Source: Hsuehochloa calcarea (lineage: Eukaryota; Streptophyta; Magnoliopsida; Poales; Poaceae). From it: a DNA stretch of 64,000 bases. This document shows, in pieces, positions 44,036 to 56,584 of the stretch. The stretch's first letter is position 1. Each line of letters starts with the position of its first letter. The stretch lies in assembly GCA_036346395.1 (NCBI GenBank), contig CM070615.1, forward strand, positions 23,307,282-23,371,281, written 5' to 3'. The notes beneath the pieces were generated by a model that saw only the letters and a program-made list of their open reading frames with translations, had not been told where the DNA came from and did no database searches. The translations under genes were made by a program, and so were the position numbers.

Positions 44036-46487
44036 TCAGAACACCCTACCCAACACTGAGCCTAGAATGCCACCACACTACTCTCTAAACTAATAATTAT
44101 CGACACACTATAATATTACAGCAGGAAAAAAAACAACAATAAACATATCCATGGATCACAAAAGAACATGCATAACTATGGTTCAAACGATAATGAATAC
44201 AAGGAAATATAACCTGTAAATAAATTCAAAATAGCATCAACCAATGAATCCAAATTAATAAAGCAAATAGTCTAGTCCAAACGTTGTCCTAAACTTTATT
44301 CAACCTCTAACATGTCCAAAAGTAATCCAATTGTGAATGAAAAGATTCTTATGGCAAATGATCATGTGTTGTCCGTGTGCTCTACTCGCTCTCGATTCCA
44401 CGGCATTCTCGAAGATCACCTAAAGACAACAAAAGAGCAAGGGTGAGTCCACGACTCAAAGAACACATCCATAAACAACGAACAATAATAAATCAACAAA
44501 GATTCAATAACTTCATTATCGTTACAATACTTCTATTTGATTCACATCCATTAATCTCATGTATCAATGCAAATCTAATCTACATGTCCACATGCACTTC
44601 TTTCACAGTATCAGGTATAGCATGAGTGAATGCTCGCGACAACATTCACTCTCAAGCCCGCTCCTCCATAAGGATCGGGACCTCCTCCACTCCGTGGAGT
44701 TGTGATCATTCATGATCACCGCTCATATGCAAAGATGCTTATGTATGAAAAATGCAAACTCCAACATAAACATCATATCCAACTTTTCATCATGTTTATC
44801 AACAAAGATATAGCCATGTCATTCCATTGTTTGCAATTAAATAAAATAAAAGCACAACAATAATGGTACTGAAAGATAAAGAATCACAGTGATCAATCAT
44901 TGATCGCTGTTTACCATGCACTTGCCTTTACTAGTTGCGACGCACGATTTGGCTAGAAGATGGCAACAAGTACGACGCCTCTCCTATATTAAATACACAA
45001 ACTTCAATACAAGCTACAGCAACAAGAATAGCAATCAATATACTTCGCTCCTACCCGTCCCCAAATATACCACGTTACTCCGGTACCGAATGGTTACCCA
45101 TTGCTGTCTTGATACTAAAACGAACGTAACTTTTGACTCGAAAGTCCGATTACCACAAACCACCCCATTCTGGATTCTTCATAAAATTATCCATATTTTC
45201 TTAGATTACAAAGTCTTATTATTAAATCATCTAACCCTCCGTATTTAGCCCAGAAAGCCGATCTGTCCGCTTCGGAACAGCGGTCTTACTAAACTCATAA
45301 CTTTTGTTTTACTCAACCAAAATTCGCGTTCTCAGATTCTACAGAACCATTGGACAATTATCTACATCTTTCATGTAGATCAAAAACTCTAATTAAGCTA
45401 TTTACTATTTTTAATCTACAGTTTACCAAAACAGCGCCGAAAGACGACAACCGCAAAAACAGCGGTCTTCCGAAAATCATAACTCGAATTCTACTTGTCC
45501 GCTCGACATGATAAAATATGCTAAAGAAAGCTATCGAAATTATCTACAATTAACTAGTAGATGAGATTTCCAAAATTCGCCATTAAGGTACCCGAATAAA
45601 TCGTTCAACAGAACAGCAGGTTAAATAGATCTATTAATCGTCTCCTCGATTAGAAATTCTAAACCTCTCTAATTAAATTAGTGAAACAGAGAGGAAACAA
45701 ACTTACACATCGTTACCCTCAAGAAATCGAATCTCTACTTATTTAATCATGCATGCCCAAAAATGCTACGGCCAAACCAATTAACCTCTAATTAGAATTT
45801 CCTAATGATCTCTCCAGAATGTGTGCTCATGAACTATTGTAACTAACGAACTCAATTTCTAGTCACGGTAGACAAATGAAAATCATGCATTGATAACTAC
45901 CAAACCTCACGCATGGCTTGCTTGATGATTGATGTTACCTTCTCGGGAGATACTTGGAGCCTTCACAACCACATGCATTCAACACTGACAATCCAAATAC
46001 GCACATGCAAAGCAGTGAGACCAATGCGGGGCGTGGCGAGCTAGCGCCGCTTGCTTTCGGACGCATAGGCAAACAACGCAAAGAAGAAGCACGCGCAAGC
46101 GGCGAAGAAGCGATCGGTGCAGCGAGCGCACGACAAAGCGGCAAAGACGGCCAGCCAGCAAAGCGAGGAACGCGCAGAGCGGCGGTGAGAATACAGCTTC
46201 GCCAAGACAGCGCCGCCGGCGGCTTCAAGCAAAGGCTCGCTTCGGCAGTCGCTTCGGCACAAAGCGAAGAACGCACACCGCAGATGCCCAGAGGAAAATG
46301 GTCGCGAAAAAAAAAGCGGCGCGGAGGAAAAGAAACTAAAACTACTAGGGTTTCTAGAAAACCCACAATCTATTTATATAGCTCATAAAAATTACAAATT
46401 CTATTTTTATGTATACTATTTGATTTAATTACACAGTGCTCTTAAAGACGCTTTTATTAATATTAATATTATTTTTCGAGTATTACA
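44036..46487 (-). repeat. Middle LTR of the tandem Tekay-like element
   Basis: About 2452 bp, nearly identical to the right LTR (51500-53984) over its AT-rich part, with indels concentrated in the GC-rich block 45950-46340. A minus-strand TATA box (CTATATAAATAG) lies at about 46368-46381. A 58-nt mini-exon-like segment lies at 44926-44983. Both full LTRs start TCAGAACACCC instead of the TGTAACACCC of the stub. Confidence 0.88.
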
Positions 46488-46489
46488 TT

Positions 46490-46860
46490 CTACCCTTAAT
46501 GAAATTCGACCCGAATTCTACTGGCGTTCTACTCAAATAAAAACTACATCGCTGAAATTAAACAACAAAATAACACGTGCTGACGTGAACAACTCAGGTA
46601 TAGCTCGCGCATGCAAGACTCCAACTCCCAAGTCGCCTCTCTCTCGGTCGATCGTCCACGGCAGACCTTGACGTATATCAACGTCTTGTGCCTCAAAGAC
46701 TCGCCCGACCTCTCCGAATCGCGCCACGGACGCGACTCAACTGTGAGGTCTTGCTCAATAGTCGGCTCTAATGAAATCTTATGCTCGGTCTCTCAAAACT
46801 TTCTCGGCATCGAGGCGTGAAACACATTGTGAACTCCACGCATGGACTCGAGCGGAGTCC
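46490..46860 (-). pseudogene. Chromodomain region of the Tekay-like integrase
   Basis: The minus strand gives HKTLIYVKV, then after a frameshift STERE and ATWELESCMREL, the beta-strand and C-terminal helix of a chromodomain (family pattern V-W--H-x-E-ATWE-E). In chromoviruses this domain guides integration to particular chromatin. The frame is broken here. Confidence 0.7.
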
Positions 46861-47977
46861 AGCGGTAGGCTAACTTTCCAATTCTTGCAATAATCGAGAA
46901 CGGTCCAACGTACCTCGGGCTAAGCTTCCTTTGGTACCGAACCAACAATACCTTTGGTGGGAGACACTCTCAAAAACACTGGTCACCCACCGCAAACTCC
47001 AAGTCACGCCTCCTCAAATCGGCATAACTTTTCATGCGCTCTGAGCCGCTATGATTCGCCTCACCATGGCCACGCGCTCAACGGTCTTGAATCGGTCCGG
47101 ACCCAAAATCGCCTTCTCTCCAATCGCATCCCAACAAAGCGGCGATCGCACTTCCGCCCATAGAGAACCTCAAATGGCGCGGCTCTATCTCGGAATGGTA
47201 ACTATTATTATAAGCAAACTCGCAAGTGGCAATGGTCCTCCCAACTACCCTTCCAAGACAAAACACAAGATCGCAACATATCCTCCAAAGTCCGAATAGT
47301 ACGCTCTGATCGCCCATCATCTGCGGGGTGAAGCAGCAGTACTAAGGCGGTGTGTACCCAATGCACTCTGCAGACTCTCCCGAACTTGAGACAAACTTGG
47401 CGTCCTCGCTCGAAATGATGGTCTTTGGCACACCATGCGTCTTACTATTTCACGCACATAAATAGGAGCTAGATCACTCACGAATTTGTCGTGCGAATAG
47501 GAATAAAGTCGCCGACTTGCTGAATCGATCCACCACTACCCAAATCGCATCCTTCCTCGCGGCACGAGTAACGCCACCACAAAGTCCATAGAGATATCAT
47601 CCCAAGGCCACTAGGAACCTCCAAAGGTCAGAACAACCTGCAGGGCGCTTGTGCTCGGCTTTCACTTGCGACAAACACCACAAGAAGCCACATAGTTAGC
47701 AATATCCACCTTCATTCTTTTCCACCAAAAATTATGTTTCAAATCTCGATACATCTTAGTCTCACCAGATGAGCGATTAATGCAGTGCGATGTGCCTCCT
47801 CAAGATATCATCTTTGACCTCCGCCTTTTGTGGCACGCAAAGGCGGCCTTTAAACCTCAAAGCACCAAAATCATCCATACTAAAATCACTCTCTTTACCC
47901 TCATCCAGGCGCTTCCTAACCTCCTGTAGTAACCGGTCACTCTGTTGTGCTTCCCACGGTGCGAATAGCCGACTCAA
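46861..47977 (-). pseudogene. Tekay-like integrase
   Basis: The N-terminal part reads RFKGRLCVPQKAEVKDDILR with following histidines (47777-47870). The core can be followed in changing frames, including ISMDF-type sequence (near 47590), HPQTDG-type sequence (near 47325) and CEFAYNNSYHSEIE (near 47195-47235), then the VGPFSI-type C-terminal block near 46890. Frequent 1-4 bp indels relative to the expected frame. Confidence 0.75.
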
Positions 47978-48506
47978 GAATCAATCGTGTCTCAACATGT
48001 GTTGTGCCCGCATAACAATAAGATATTCCCATGCGATCAAAATCAGCAATGAGGCAATCTAGAGTAGCAGGAGTCGCCTTGCGACTAAGAGCATCCGCAA
48101 CTACATTGGCCTTGCCTGGATGATACTGAATAGTAAGATCATAGTCCTTGATCAATTCCAACCACCTTCTTTGCCTCAAATTCAGATCCTTCTGAGTGAA
48201 GATATACTTGAGACTCTCGTGATCTGTGAAAATATCACAAGGCTCGCCGTATAGATAATGCCTCCAAATCTTGAGAGCAAAGACAACCGCAGCCAACTCC
48301 AAATCATGAGTGGGATAATTCGCTCGTGCTTCTTTAAGCTGTCTCGACGCATAAGCAATCACCTTACCGTCTTGCATGAGAACACACCAAGACCCACTCG
48401 AGACGATCTGAAAAGATCGTGAACCGCTTTCTGGTTCGGAAGAGTGAGAATAGGAGAGGTCACCAACCTCTCTTTCAAAGTCGTAAACTGCGCTCACACT
48501 CATCAC
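47937..48506 (-). pseudogene. Tekay-like RNase H
   Basis: A 189-codon frame contains VIAYASRQLKEARANYPTHD and LELAAVVFALKIWRHYLYGE, then FTDHESLKYIFTQKDLNLRQ, RWLELIKDYDLTIQYHPGKA and NVVADALSRKA. These are the conserved Ty3 RNase H blocks; the D-H-E-S acid and histidine region is intact. The N-terminal D-A-S block is frameshifted. Confidence 0.88.
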
Positions 48507-49300
48507 CCACCGAATCTCACACCTTTTTGAGTAAGCTGAGACATCGGTTTGGCGATGATAGAGAAATCTTGCACAAAACGCCGATAATAACCAGCCAATC
48601 CCAAGAAACTCCTCACCTCCTTCACACTAGTCTGCCTCTTCCAATCCACCACGGTAGAGACCTTGCTAGGATCAACAGCAATGCCCTGAGGGTTAATCAC
48701 ATGACCCAGAAAACCCACTTCTGAAATCCAGAACTCACACTTCTTCAACTTAGCATAGAACTTGTGGTCTCTCAAAGTATCTAAGACCAGCCTCAAATGA
48801 CGCTCATGATCCTCATTGGTCTTGGAATAGATAAGAATATCATCAATGAACACCACCACGAAGTCATCTAGATACTCGTGTAACATGTTGTTCATTGTCT
48901 CCATAAAAATGGCAGGTGCATTAGTCAATCCAAAAGACATAACTTTATACTCATAATGCCCATACCTGGTGGAGAAAGCAGTCTTCTCTACATCCTGCTC
49001 ACGCACACGGATTTGATTATACCCTGACTGGAGATCGATCTTGGAGAATACTTGAGCTCCATTCAAGCGATCAAACAAGTCCTCAATGCGGGGCAATGGA
49101 TATTTGTTCTTGATTGTGACGCATTAAGCGCCGCGGTAATCAATACACATCGCCAACTCCCATCCTTCTTCTCTCGTGAATGCGAGCAGAGCTCCCCATG
49201 GCGATACACTCGCCTAATCAAACCTTTAGCCAACAAATCATCCAATTGCTTCTTCAACTCGTCACGAAGCGGACGTGCTAATCGATATGGAGACATCGAG
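48503..49300 (-). pseudogene. Tekay-like reverse transcriptase, first copy
   Basis: The main frame (48503-49096) has FDRLNGAQVFSKIDLQSGYN, YEYKVMSFGLTNAPAIFMET and the catalytic VVVFIDDILIYSKT, then FLGHVINPQGIAVDPSKV and VRSFLGLAGYYRRFVQDFS. The fingers region (49063-49296) is in another frame after indels (SPYRLARPLRDELKKQLDDL). F-I-D-D is intact, but the reading frame is not. Confidence 0.9.
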
Positions 49301-49930
49301 ATGGGGCGAGTACCGGAACAAGATCAATGCGAAACTCCACGTCTCGCATGTGGCAAACCCGGAGCTCACCGGGAACACATCGGGTAATCACGACCACCGG
49401 AATCTCCTCAATCTGCGAAGCCACGCTCGGTTTCAAAGCAAGAGCTAAAAGAAGCCCGATTTCGCACGACCGAACAGTCCGTAATATCGAAAGAGAGCGC
49501 GGGCGCACTTCCTGAAAGGTCAAAGTCTCCCAGGGCGAGGTGCATGCAGATCGTTCTCTGAAACAGGATATCACGGCTCGATAAGAGTGCAACCAATCCA
49601 TACCCAAGATAACGTCGAACGGCTCCATTTGAATAACTATCAAATTCGCCGTGAACTTCTCTCCATCAATGACAAAATAGCACCCAGGACAAACAGTAGA
49701 GCTCGCAATAATACCGCCAGAGAACTAACTAACACCGATCGAGAAATCCATCAGATACTCAAGTTCGCTCTCTAGCAAACGCCGTCGAGACAAACGAAAA
49801 GGTAGCCCCGAATCAAAAAGGACTAAAGCATCAAACGAATCCACGAGCAAAGTCCCTGTCACCACGTCAGGACGACCCGCGGACTCCGCTGTGGGCATAG
49901 CGTACACTACAGGTGGCGCCATGGCGAAAG
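49301..49930 (-). pseudogene. Tekay-like protease, first copy
   Basis: VTGTLLVDSFDALVLFDSG (about 49813-49870) contains the D-S-G active site. A later frame has VIQMEPFDVILGMDWLHSYR, the RVP_2 C-terminal block. Frameshifts lie between them. Confidence 0.78.
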
Positions 49931-51240
49931 AAGACGCCGCGGGCGGCGAGCCCCAACAATCTGCGTGGCGGTGCGGTAAAGCGGTCGTGCAACTGAAGCG
50001 GTCTTGAAGGTGGCGGTACCGATAGTACCCTACCGGGCGCCCAAGTCAAGGAAATGGCGCTACCGAGGAGCGATCATCATCCGAAAGATCCTCGAGCAGA
50101 CCCATCAAGAAGAAGAAGATGGCACAGCTCCCACTTGATCACGCTTAGCGGGTTACGGCGACACACGCTCCTTGTGACCCGTCGGCCACACCGACGGCAA
50201 TCTCCGTCCAAGAGCACTTAGCGGCGCGGTGCCCATCTCCGCACTTAAAGCAAAGCATGCCCCGCCTCGAACAGACGAAGAGCCGAGTACTGCAAAGGAC
50301 GAGGCGCCAAGAAGAGAACGGCCTCGATCGCTTAGACTTGAAGGATGCGGTCCTCCTTGAATTTCTTGAAAGCGGTCGCGAGCAGACCCACTTCCTCACT
50401 AGAGCTCCTCTTCGGTCACCACCGAAGCAACGATCCACCGAGGCTTGCGCCCTTCGTGAGTCGCATCTCCAACTCCATGCCCCTAGCTTGCTCCACAACA
50501 GAATCAGAGTCACGGGTGGAGTAGCTCCCAACACATGTCGGTACTCGAGGTGAGACCCAGACGGAACCTCTTGGCCTTCGAAGATCATCGTTAACATCTT
50601 GAAGGGACAAAGCGAACCAAGTTGTTGAACTCACCTCATACTCAAGAATAGACCTCTTCCCTTGAGCAAAGGTCGTCAAGGCAACCTCCATCTTCTCAAC
50701 AAAGAGTAGGGGTAGAACTTTCCCTTGAACCGATCAACAAAGTCCTCCCAAGTGATCGCCCTTGAGTGGCGGTCCTCGAAGACAACACGCCCTCCCACCA
50801 AATATCACGCTTGCCCTTTCACCGAAAGGCTACAAACGGACCCTCCGAGGTGAAGACATCTCTAAAGCTCCAAACGCCTCTCCATGTAGCGCAACCAAAT
50901 CCATTGCTCGACGGTGTACTGCACCGTCAAACGGATCCAACCTCAACCCCATCCACTCTCGGCGTCATCCGCGCCTCAGTGCAGTGGAGGAGCGACAGAG
51001 TAACAACAGATGCCGCGAAGAATAGGGTCTGCCGGCGCTGTTGACGAAGAGCACGGATCTCTCCCACCAACTCTCTCAAGCAAGCGGGGTCTCATCACGG
51101 ACCCCAACCGGAGGTGGATCAACAAAGAACCCCTCGACTCATCGACTCATCCTCACAGGAGGTGGCTCCACGGAACCTCGCCGCGGCCCCGACCTCCACG
51201 ACCAGCGGCCACCACGACCACGCCCTCTACCCCTCGGCAT
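49931..51240 (-). pseudogene. Tekay-like gag, first copy
   Basis: Start ATG at 51238-51240 precedes the same RG-rich N-terminus as the second copy. The core is broken by many small indels (50416-50930). A zinc knuckle MLCFKCGDGHRAAKC lies at about 50215-50260, one residue short of the C-x2-C-x4-H-x4-C spacing. Confidence 0.8.
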
Positions 51241-51482
51241 AGCTATCAACCACAATCAACAATACACAATGAGTTCAAAGATCAAAATAAAATCATGCAT
51301 CAATGAACAACATAACAGAAGCGTAAAACTATATTCGTACCTCTCTCTAACCTTCTGTGCACTAGTGTGTCAAATTTTAGATTAGTTAACCATTAGCAAA
51401 TTTTAGTTGATTTACCAAACTAAAACAAATTTTAACAATTTTAGTTTGCCTAAGTTGTTAATCTATTCACCACGGACCTAAA

Positions 51483-51499
51483 GCCCGCTCTGATACCAA
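51483..51499 (-). promoter_or_regulatory. Primer-binding site, right LTR
   Basis: TTGGTATCAGAGCGGGC on the minus strand, next to the right LTR; the TGGTATCAGAGC core is canonical. Confidence 0.88.
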
Positions 51500-53984
51500 T
51501 CAGAACACCCCATTTCAACACCGAGCCTAGAATGCCACCACACTACTCTCTAAACTAATAATTATCGACACACTATAATATTACAGCAGGAAAAAAAACA
51601 ACAATAAACATATCCATGGATCACAAAAGAACATGCATAACTATGGTTCAAACGATAATGAATACGCAAGGGAAATATAACCAGGTAAACAGTCCAAAAT
51701 AGCATCAACCAATGAATCCAAATTAATAAAGCAAATAGTCTAGTCCAAACGTTGTCCTAAACTTTATTCAACCTCTAACATGTCCAAAAGTAATCCAATT
51801 GTGAATGAAAAGATTCTTATGGCAAATGATCATGTGTTGTCCATGTGCTCTACTCGCTCTCAGTTACGGCATTCTCGAAGATCACCTAAAGACAACAAAA
51901 GAGCAAGGGTGAGTCCACGACTCAGCAAACACATCCATAAACAACGAACAATAATAAATCAACAGCATTCAATAACTTCATTATCGTTACAGGTACTTCT
52001 ATTTGATTCACATCCATTAATCTCATGTATCAATGCAAATCTAATCTACATGTCCACATGCACTTCTTTCGCGTATACCGGTATAGCATGAGTGAATGCT
52101 CGCGACAACATTCACTCTCAAGCCCGTTCCTCCATAAGGATCGGGGACCTCCTCCACTCCCGTGGAGTTGTGATCATTCATGATCACCTGCTCATATGCA
52201 AAGATGCTTATGTATGAAAAATGCAAACTCCAACATAAACATCATATCCAACTTTTCATCATGTTTATCAACAAAGATATAGCCATGTCATTCCATTGTT
52301 TGCAATTAAATAAAATAAAAGCACAACAATAATGGTACTGAAAGATAAAGAATCACAGTGATCAATCATTGATCGCTGTTTACCATGCACTTGCCTTTAC
52401 TAGTTGCGACGCACGATTTGGCTAGAAGATGGCAACAAGTACGACGCCTCTCCTATATTAAATACACAAACTTCAATACAAGCTACAGCAACAAGAATAG
52501 CAATCAATATACTTCGCTCCTACCCGTCCCCAAATATACCACGTTACTCCGGTACCGAATGGTTACCCATTGCTGTCTTGATACTAAAACGAACGTAACT
52601 TTTGACTCGAAAGTCCGATCACCACAAACCACCCCATTCTGGATTCTTCATAAAATTATCCACATTTTCTTTGATTACAAAGTCTTATTATTAAATCATC
52701 TAACCCTCCGTATTTAGCCCAGAAAGCCGATCTGTCCGCTTCGGAACAGCGGTCTTACTAAACTCATAACTTTTGTTTTACTCAACCAAAATTCGCGTTC
52801 TCAGATTCTACAGAACCATTGGACAATTATATACATCTTTCATGTAGATCAAAAACTCTAATTAAGCTATTTACTATTTTTAATCTACAGTCTACCAAAA
52901 CAGCGCCGAAAGACGACAACCGCAAAAACAGCGGTCTTCCGAAAATCATAACTCGAATTCTACTTGTCCGCTCGACATGATAAAATATGCTAAAGAAAGC
53001 TATCGAAATTATCTACAATTAACTAGTAGATGAGATTTCCAAAATTCGCCATTAAGGTACCCGAATAAATCGTTCAACAGAACAGCAGGTTAAATAGATC
53101 TATTAATCGTCTCCTCGATTAGAAATTCTAAACCTCTCTAATTAAATTAGTGAAACAGAGAGGAAACAAACTTACACATCGTTACCCTCAAGAAATCGGA
53201 TCTCTACTTATTTAATCATGCATGCCCAAAAATGCTACGGCCAAACCAATTAACCTCTAATTAGAATTTCCTAATTGATCTCTCTAGAATGTGTGCTCAT
53301 GAACTATTGTAACTAACGAACTCAATTTCTAGTCACGGTAGACAAATGGAAATCATGCATTGATAACTACCAAACCTCACGCATGGCTTGCTTGATGATT
53401 GATGTTACCTTCTCGGGAGATACTTGGAGCCTTCACAACCACATGCATTCAACACCAGACAATCTAGCTACACGCACATGCAGCAGCAGACCAATCTGGG
53501 ATGTGGCCGAGCTAGCGCCGCTTGCTTTCGGACGCATGGGCAAGAACGCAAAGAAGAAATTACGCCAGCAGCGAAGAAGAAGCCAGCCGATCAGTGCGGC
53601 AAAGAAGCCAGCCACGCGACAAAGTAAGAAGACGGCCAGCCGCAGCAGCGGCTGAACGCCAGAGAGGCGGCGTAGAAATACAGGCTTCGCTTCGGCAAAG
53701 GCCCGGCTCGGCCGATAGCCAGCGCCGCTTCGGCAATCGCTCGGCACAGGCGCAGCGACGCAGCACCGCAGTGCCCAAGAGGAAAATGGCTGGCGAAAAA
53801 AACTGGCGGCGGCGCGGAGGAAAAGAAACTAAAAACTACTAGGGTTTCTGGAAAACCCACAATCTATTTATATAGCTCATAAAAATTCTGAAATTCTGTT
53901 TTTATGTATACTATTTGATTTAATTACACACAGGCCCTTAAAGACGCTTTTATTAATATTAATATTATTTTTCAGAGTATTACA
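51500..53984 (-). repeat. Right (5') LTR of the tandem Tekay-like element
   Basis: About 2485 bp, ending AGAGTATTACA on the plus strand at the ACCTG duplication. It matches the middle LTR, with a minus-strand TATA box near 53859-53873 and the mini-exon-like segment at about 52395-52452. Confidence 0.9.
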
Positions 53985-53989
53985 ACCTG

Positions 53990-54624
53990 TATACCCCTGC
54001 CTTCTACAAAAAGTTTGTGAACCATATATATATAGACCTAGAGAGGGTTTTGAAGAGTTTTGAGCCAAAGTCACTTTCGCAGAAAAAACCCTAGGTTGGG
54101 TTTCGGCAGTCAAAAAAAGAAGAAAAAGGAAGGAACCCTAGGTTGGGTTTCGGCAATAAAAAGTAAAAAAAAAGAAAAGAGAAGAAGCAAATCGACCACC
54201 CCCAGTGAAGAAGAATCAAATCGACCACCCCTAGTTGGTCTACGACCACCCCCAGCTTTGCATCCTTTGAATCCTTTGTATCCAGTCCTTGTTATCGATC
54301 AGTGTTGTGCTAGGGCTAGGGACACTTTTTAGAACAACAACTGTGACAGGTACTTTGGACCCTTATTCAACTTTGCTAATCAGGTTAGGATTTTTGCTAA
54401 TCCTTGCTACATATTGTGCCTTCCGAGCTCCACCTACTCTTGATCAGAACAAATCCCCTCTTACAATCATACCCACTCTCGACACGGTATCACGAACCAG
54501 CCACCGGTCGTACCACCTGCTGCGTTGGTAAGAACACTTGTAAGAGTGTGGTAAGAGTGAGTGTTCCCACCTTCCATCACCTAGTAATTGATAGGGATAA
54601 TACCTTTGTGTTGTCTTTTGTTTT
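53990..54624 (+). other. CRM leader, second part
   Basis: Noncoding leader continuing from 41514. It has a duplicated AACCCTAGGTTGGGTTTCGG (54089-54108 and 54135-54154) with A-rich spacers, and CGACCACCCC repeats (54195-54252). It leads to the gag ATG at 54625 or 54634. Confidence 0.7.
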
Positions 54625-55620
54625 TTGCTAACCATGTCAGGTGAGACGTCTGATGAGAAAGAGTGTGTTACAAAGGGAGAGCTCATGACGCTCTTGGATG
54701 AACAACGCACTACCATTAATGAGGACATCAACAGGAAGTTTCAAGCTACCACGATCACATTGCAGTGCTCAATCAACGATAGCATTGCAGCGCTCATTAC
54801 ACGCCTTGAAAGAATGGTGAACCGACCACCAAACATTGGACGTGGGTATGATCACGATGCAGTCCAAGATCTTGAGGAGGGAGATGATAATGAGAGGAGA
54901 AATCATGATACCGGTGCTGTGTTTGCCGACCAAGATGCACGTCAACGACACCGCCTACATAACAACCGTCATGGTATGGGAGGTAATAATTTTCAACACC
55001 ACAATGCTCGTGCTAATGATGACCCATTTGCTAAGGTTAAATTCACCATGCCATCTTTTGCGGGTGTTTATGATGCTGAAATTTATCTAGATTGGGAGAT
55101 GACAGTTGAACAAAAATTTAATGCCCATCTAGTTCCTGAAGTGCATAGAGTCAGACAAGCTACGAGTGAATTTAAAGATTTTGCTATCATTTGGTGGAAT
55201 CAAGTGGTTAATTCTAGCTTAACACCTGATACATGGGATAGATTGAAGGTAGCTATACGTGCCAGATTTGTTCCTCCTGCTTATAAACGTGATATGCGTA
55301 AGAAATTACAGAGCTTAGAACAAGGTAATAAATCTGTCGATGAATATTATCAAGAACTACAAATAAGCATGCTGCGTTGTAATGTTGTTGAGGATGAGGA
55401 GGATAAGATGGCTCATTTTCATAGTGGTTTAAGGCATGAGATTCAGGACATAGTTGATTACAAAGACTATAATGATATTAATAGGTTGTTCCAGCTTACT
55501 TGTTTAGCAGAAAAGGAATTGCAGGGTAGACAACAAAGGACTAGGAGCAACTTTGGCAGTACGTCTATAACGAGATCAATGCCGGGACAAACCAAGACAG
55601 ACCCACCTCCTACTTCTTGA
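54625..55620 (+). CDS. CRM gag, N-terminal and core part
   Basis: 331 codons. The second Met (MSGETSDEKECVTKGELMTL, 54634) may be the real start. An acidic, basic-tailed N-terminal region is followed by the capsid core (FAKVKFTMPSFAGVYDAEIY at about residues 133-152, then EIYLDWEMTVEQKF, TPDTWDRLKVAIRARFVP, KSVDEYYQELQISMLRCNV, YNDINRLFQLTCLAEKEL). It stops before the zinc knuckle, which follows in another frame at 55740. Gag packages element RNA; in CRM elements the polyprotein is normally continuous, so the stop and frameshift disable it. Confidence 0.88.
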   Translation: MLTMSGETSDEKECVTKGELMTLLDEQRTTINEDINRKFQATTITLQCSINDSIAALITRLERMVNRPPNIGRGYDHDAVQDLEEGDDNERRNHDTGAVFADQDARQRHRLHNNRHGMGGNNFQHHNARANDDPFAKVKFTMPSFAGVYDAEIYLDWEMTVEQKFNAHLVPEVHRVRQATSEFKDFAIIWWNQVVNSSLTPDTWDRLKVAIRARFVPPAYKRDMRKKLQSLEQGNKSVDEYYQELQISMLRCNVVEDEEDKMAHFHSGLRHEIQDIVDYKDYNDINRLFQLTCLAEKELQGRQQRTRSNFGSTSITRSMPGQTKTDPPPTS

Positions 55621-55739
55621 ATTGGTGTCAATAGGGCATCTCTGTGAGTAGGGCGCGTTCAGCAGCTCCGCCACCACCGTCACGCGCACTCGAGACTAGC
55701 AAATCTACTAGTGTGTAGGCACCAGCACAAAGCTCTTCA

Positions 55740-56563
55740 TTGGTTGCTTCCACGGGCCATACGACAGGCATTGTGTGCCACCATTGTAAAGGAATTGGCC
55801 ATTTCATGAGAGATTGCCCAAGTCAGCGGGCGTACATTGCGATAGAATATGGTGGTTACGTAAGTGCTAGTGATATTGAGGATGAATACGTTCTTGCAGC
55901 TAACCTTGCAGGTAATGATGATGAACATGAGGCAGATAGCGATGGTGAGGAGATTTTAGGTGCTGCTGCTACGGAGAATTATAGAACTATAATTGTGCAG
56001 CGAGTATTGAGCACTCAAAGAGAGCAAGAGGAGACGCTACAACGTCATAATTTGTTTAAGATGTTCCTCATCATTAAGGATTGCCGTGTTCGTGTCATAA
56101 TTGATGGCGGAAACTGCAATAACTTGGTGAATTCAGGATTGGTCAAGAAGCTTGGCTTGACCACACGTGCGCATCCTCACCCATACCACATTCCGTGGTT
56201 CAACAACAGCGTAAGGTGAAGGTAACACAATCTGCGAGAGTGCATTTGTCCATTGGTTCCTATCATGATGTTGCTAATTTTGACGTAGTACCTATGCAAG
56301 CCTGCTCTCTTTTATTAGGTCGTCCATGGGAATTTGATACCGATGGAACTCATCATGGTAGAAGTAATAAATACTCTCTTATGCACAAAGGAAAGAAAAT
56401 AACCTTGCTACCTTTGACGCCTACTGAAATTGTGAATTGTAATAAAGAGCTAGCTGAAAATGAGAAGAACGAACTCGAACATGAATCTGAAAATCAGCAA
56501 GTAGTGAAGAGTGTTTTCCCACCTAAGAAGGAGCGGTTGGCACCTAGTTCTAGGACCGAGTGA
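55740..56563 (+). pseudogene. CRM gag zinc knuckle and protease
   Basis: The first frame (55740-56219) has a canonical CCHC knuckle CHHCKGIGHFMRDC (residues about 13-26), an acidic spacer, and the protease block VRVIIDGGNCNNL, where D-G-G stands at the active site as I recall for CRM elements. A frameshift near 56200 moves to the second frame (56195-56563) with LLLGRPWEFDTDGTHHGRSN, the protease C-terminal block. The aspartic protease would process the polyprotein; this copy is split. Confidence 0.8.
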
Positions 56564-56584
56564 ATTAAATTAAATTGATGTGTC

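Larger units (their letters stand above)
41515..53984 (-). mobile_element. Tandem Tekay-like chromovirus: LTR-internal-LTR-partial internal-LTR stub
   Basis: A single insertion 12,470 bp long, flanked by a perfect ACCTG duplication. On the minus strand it reads: LTR (53984-51500), primer site, gag, protease, RT, RNase H, integrase with chromodomain, LTR (46487-44036), a second primer site, a second gag and protease, the start of a second RT, then a 20-bp LTR stub (41515-41534). Unequal recombination between two copies followed by a deletion of the left end explains this. RT, integrase and chromodomain motifs place it in the Tekay/Del-like chromoviruses. Confidence 0.9.

Noticed and set aside
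45935..46388. Open frames of about 144 codons on both strands in the GC-rich LTR end
   Set aside because: The corresponding region of the other LTR is not open in the same way, and indels disrupt it. This indicates no coding constraint.
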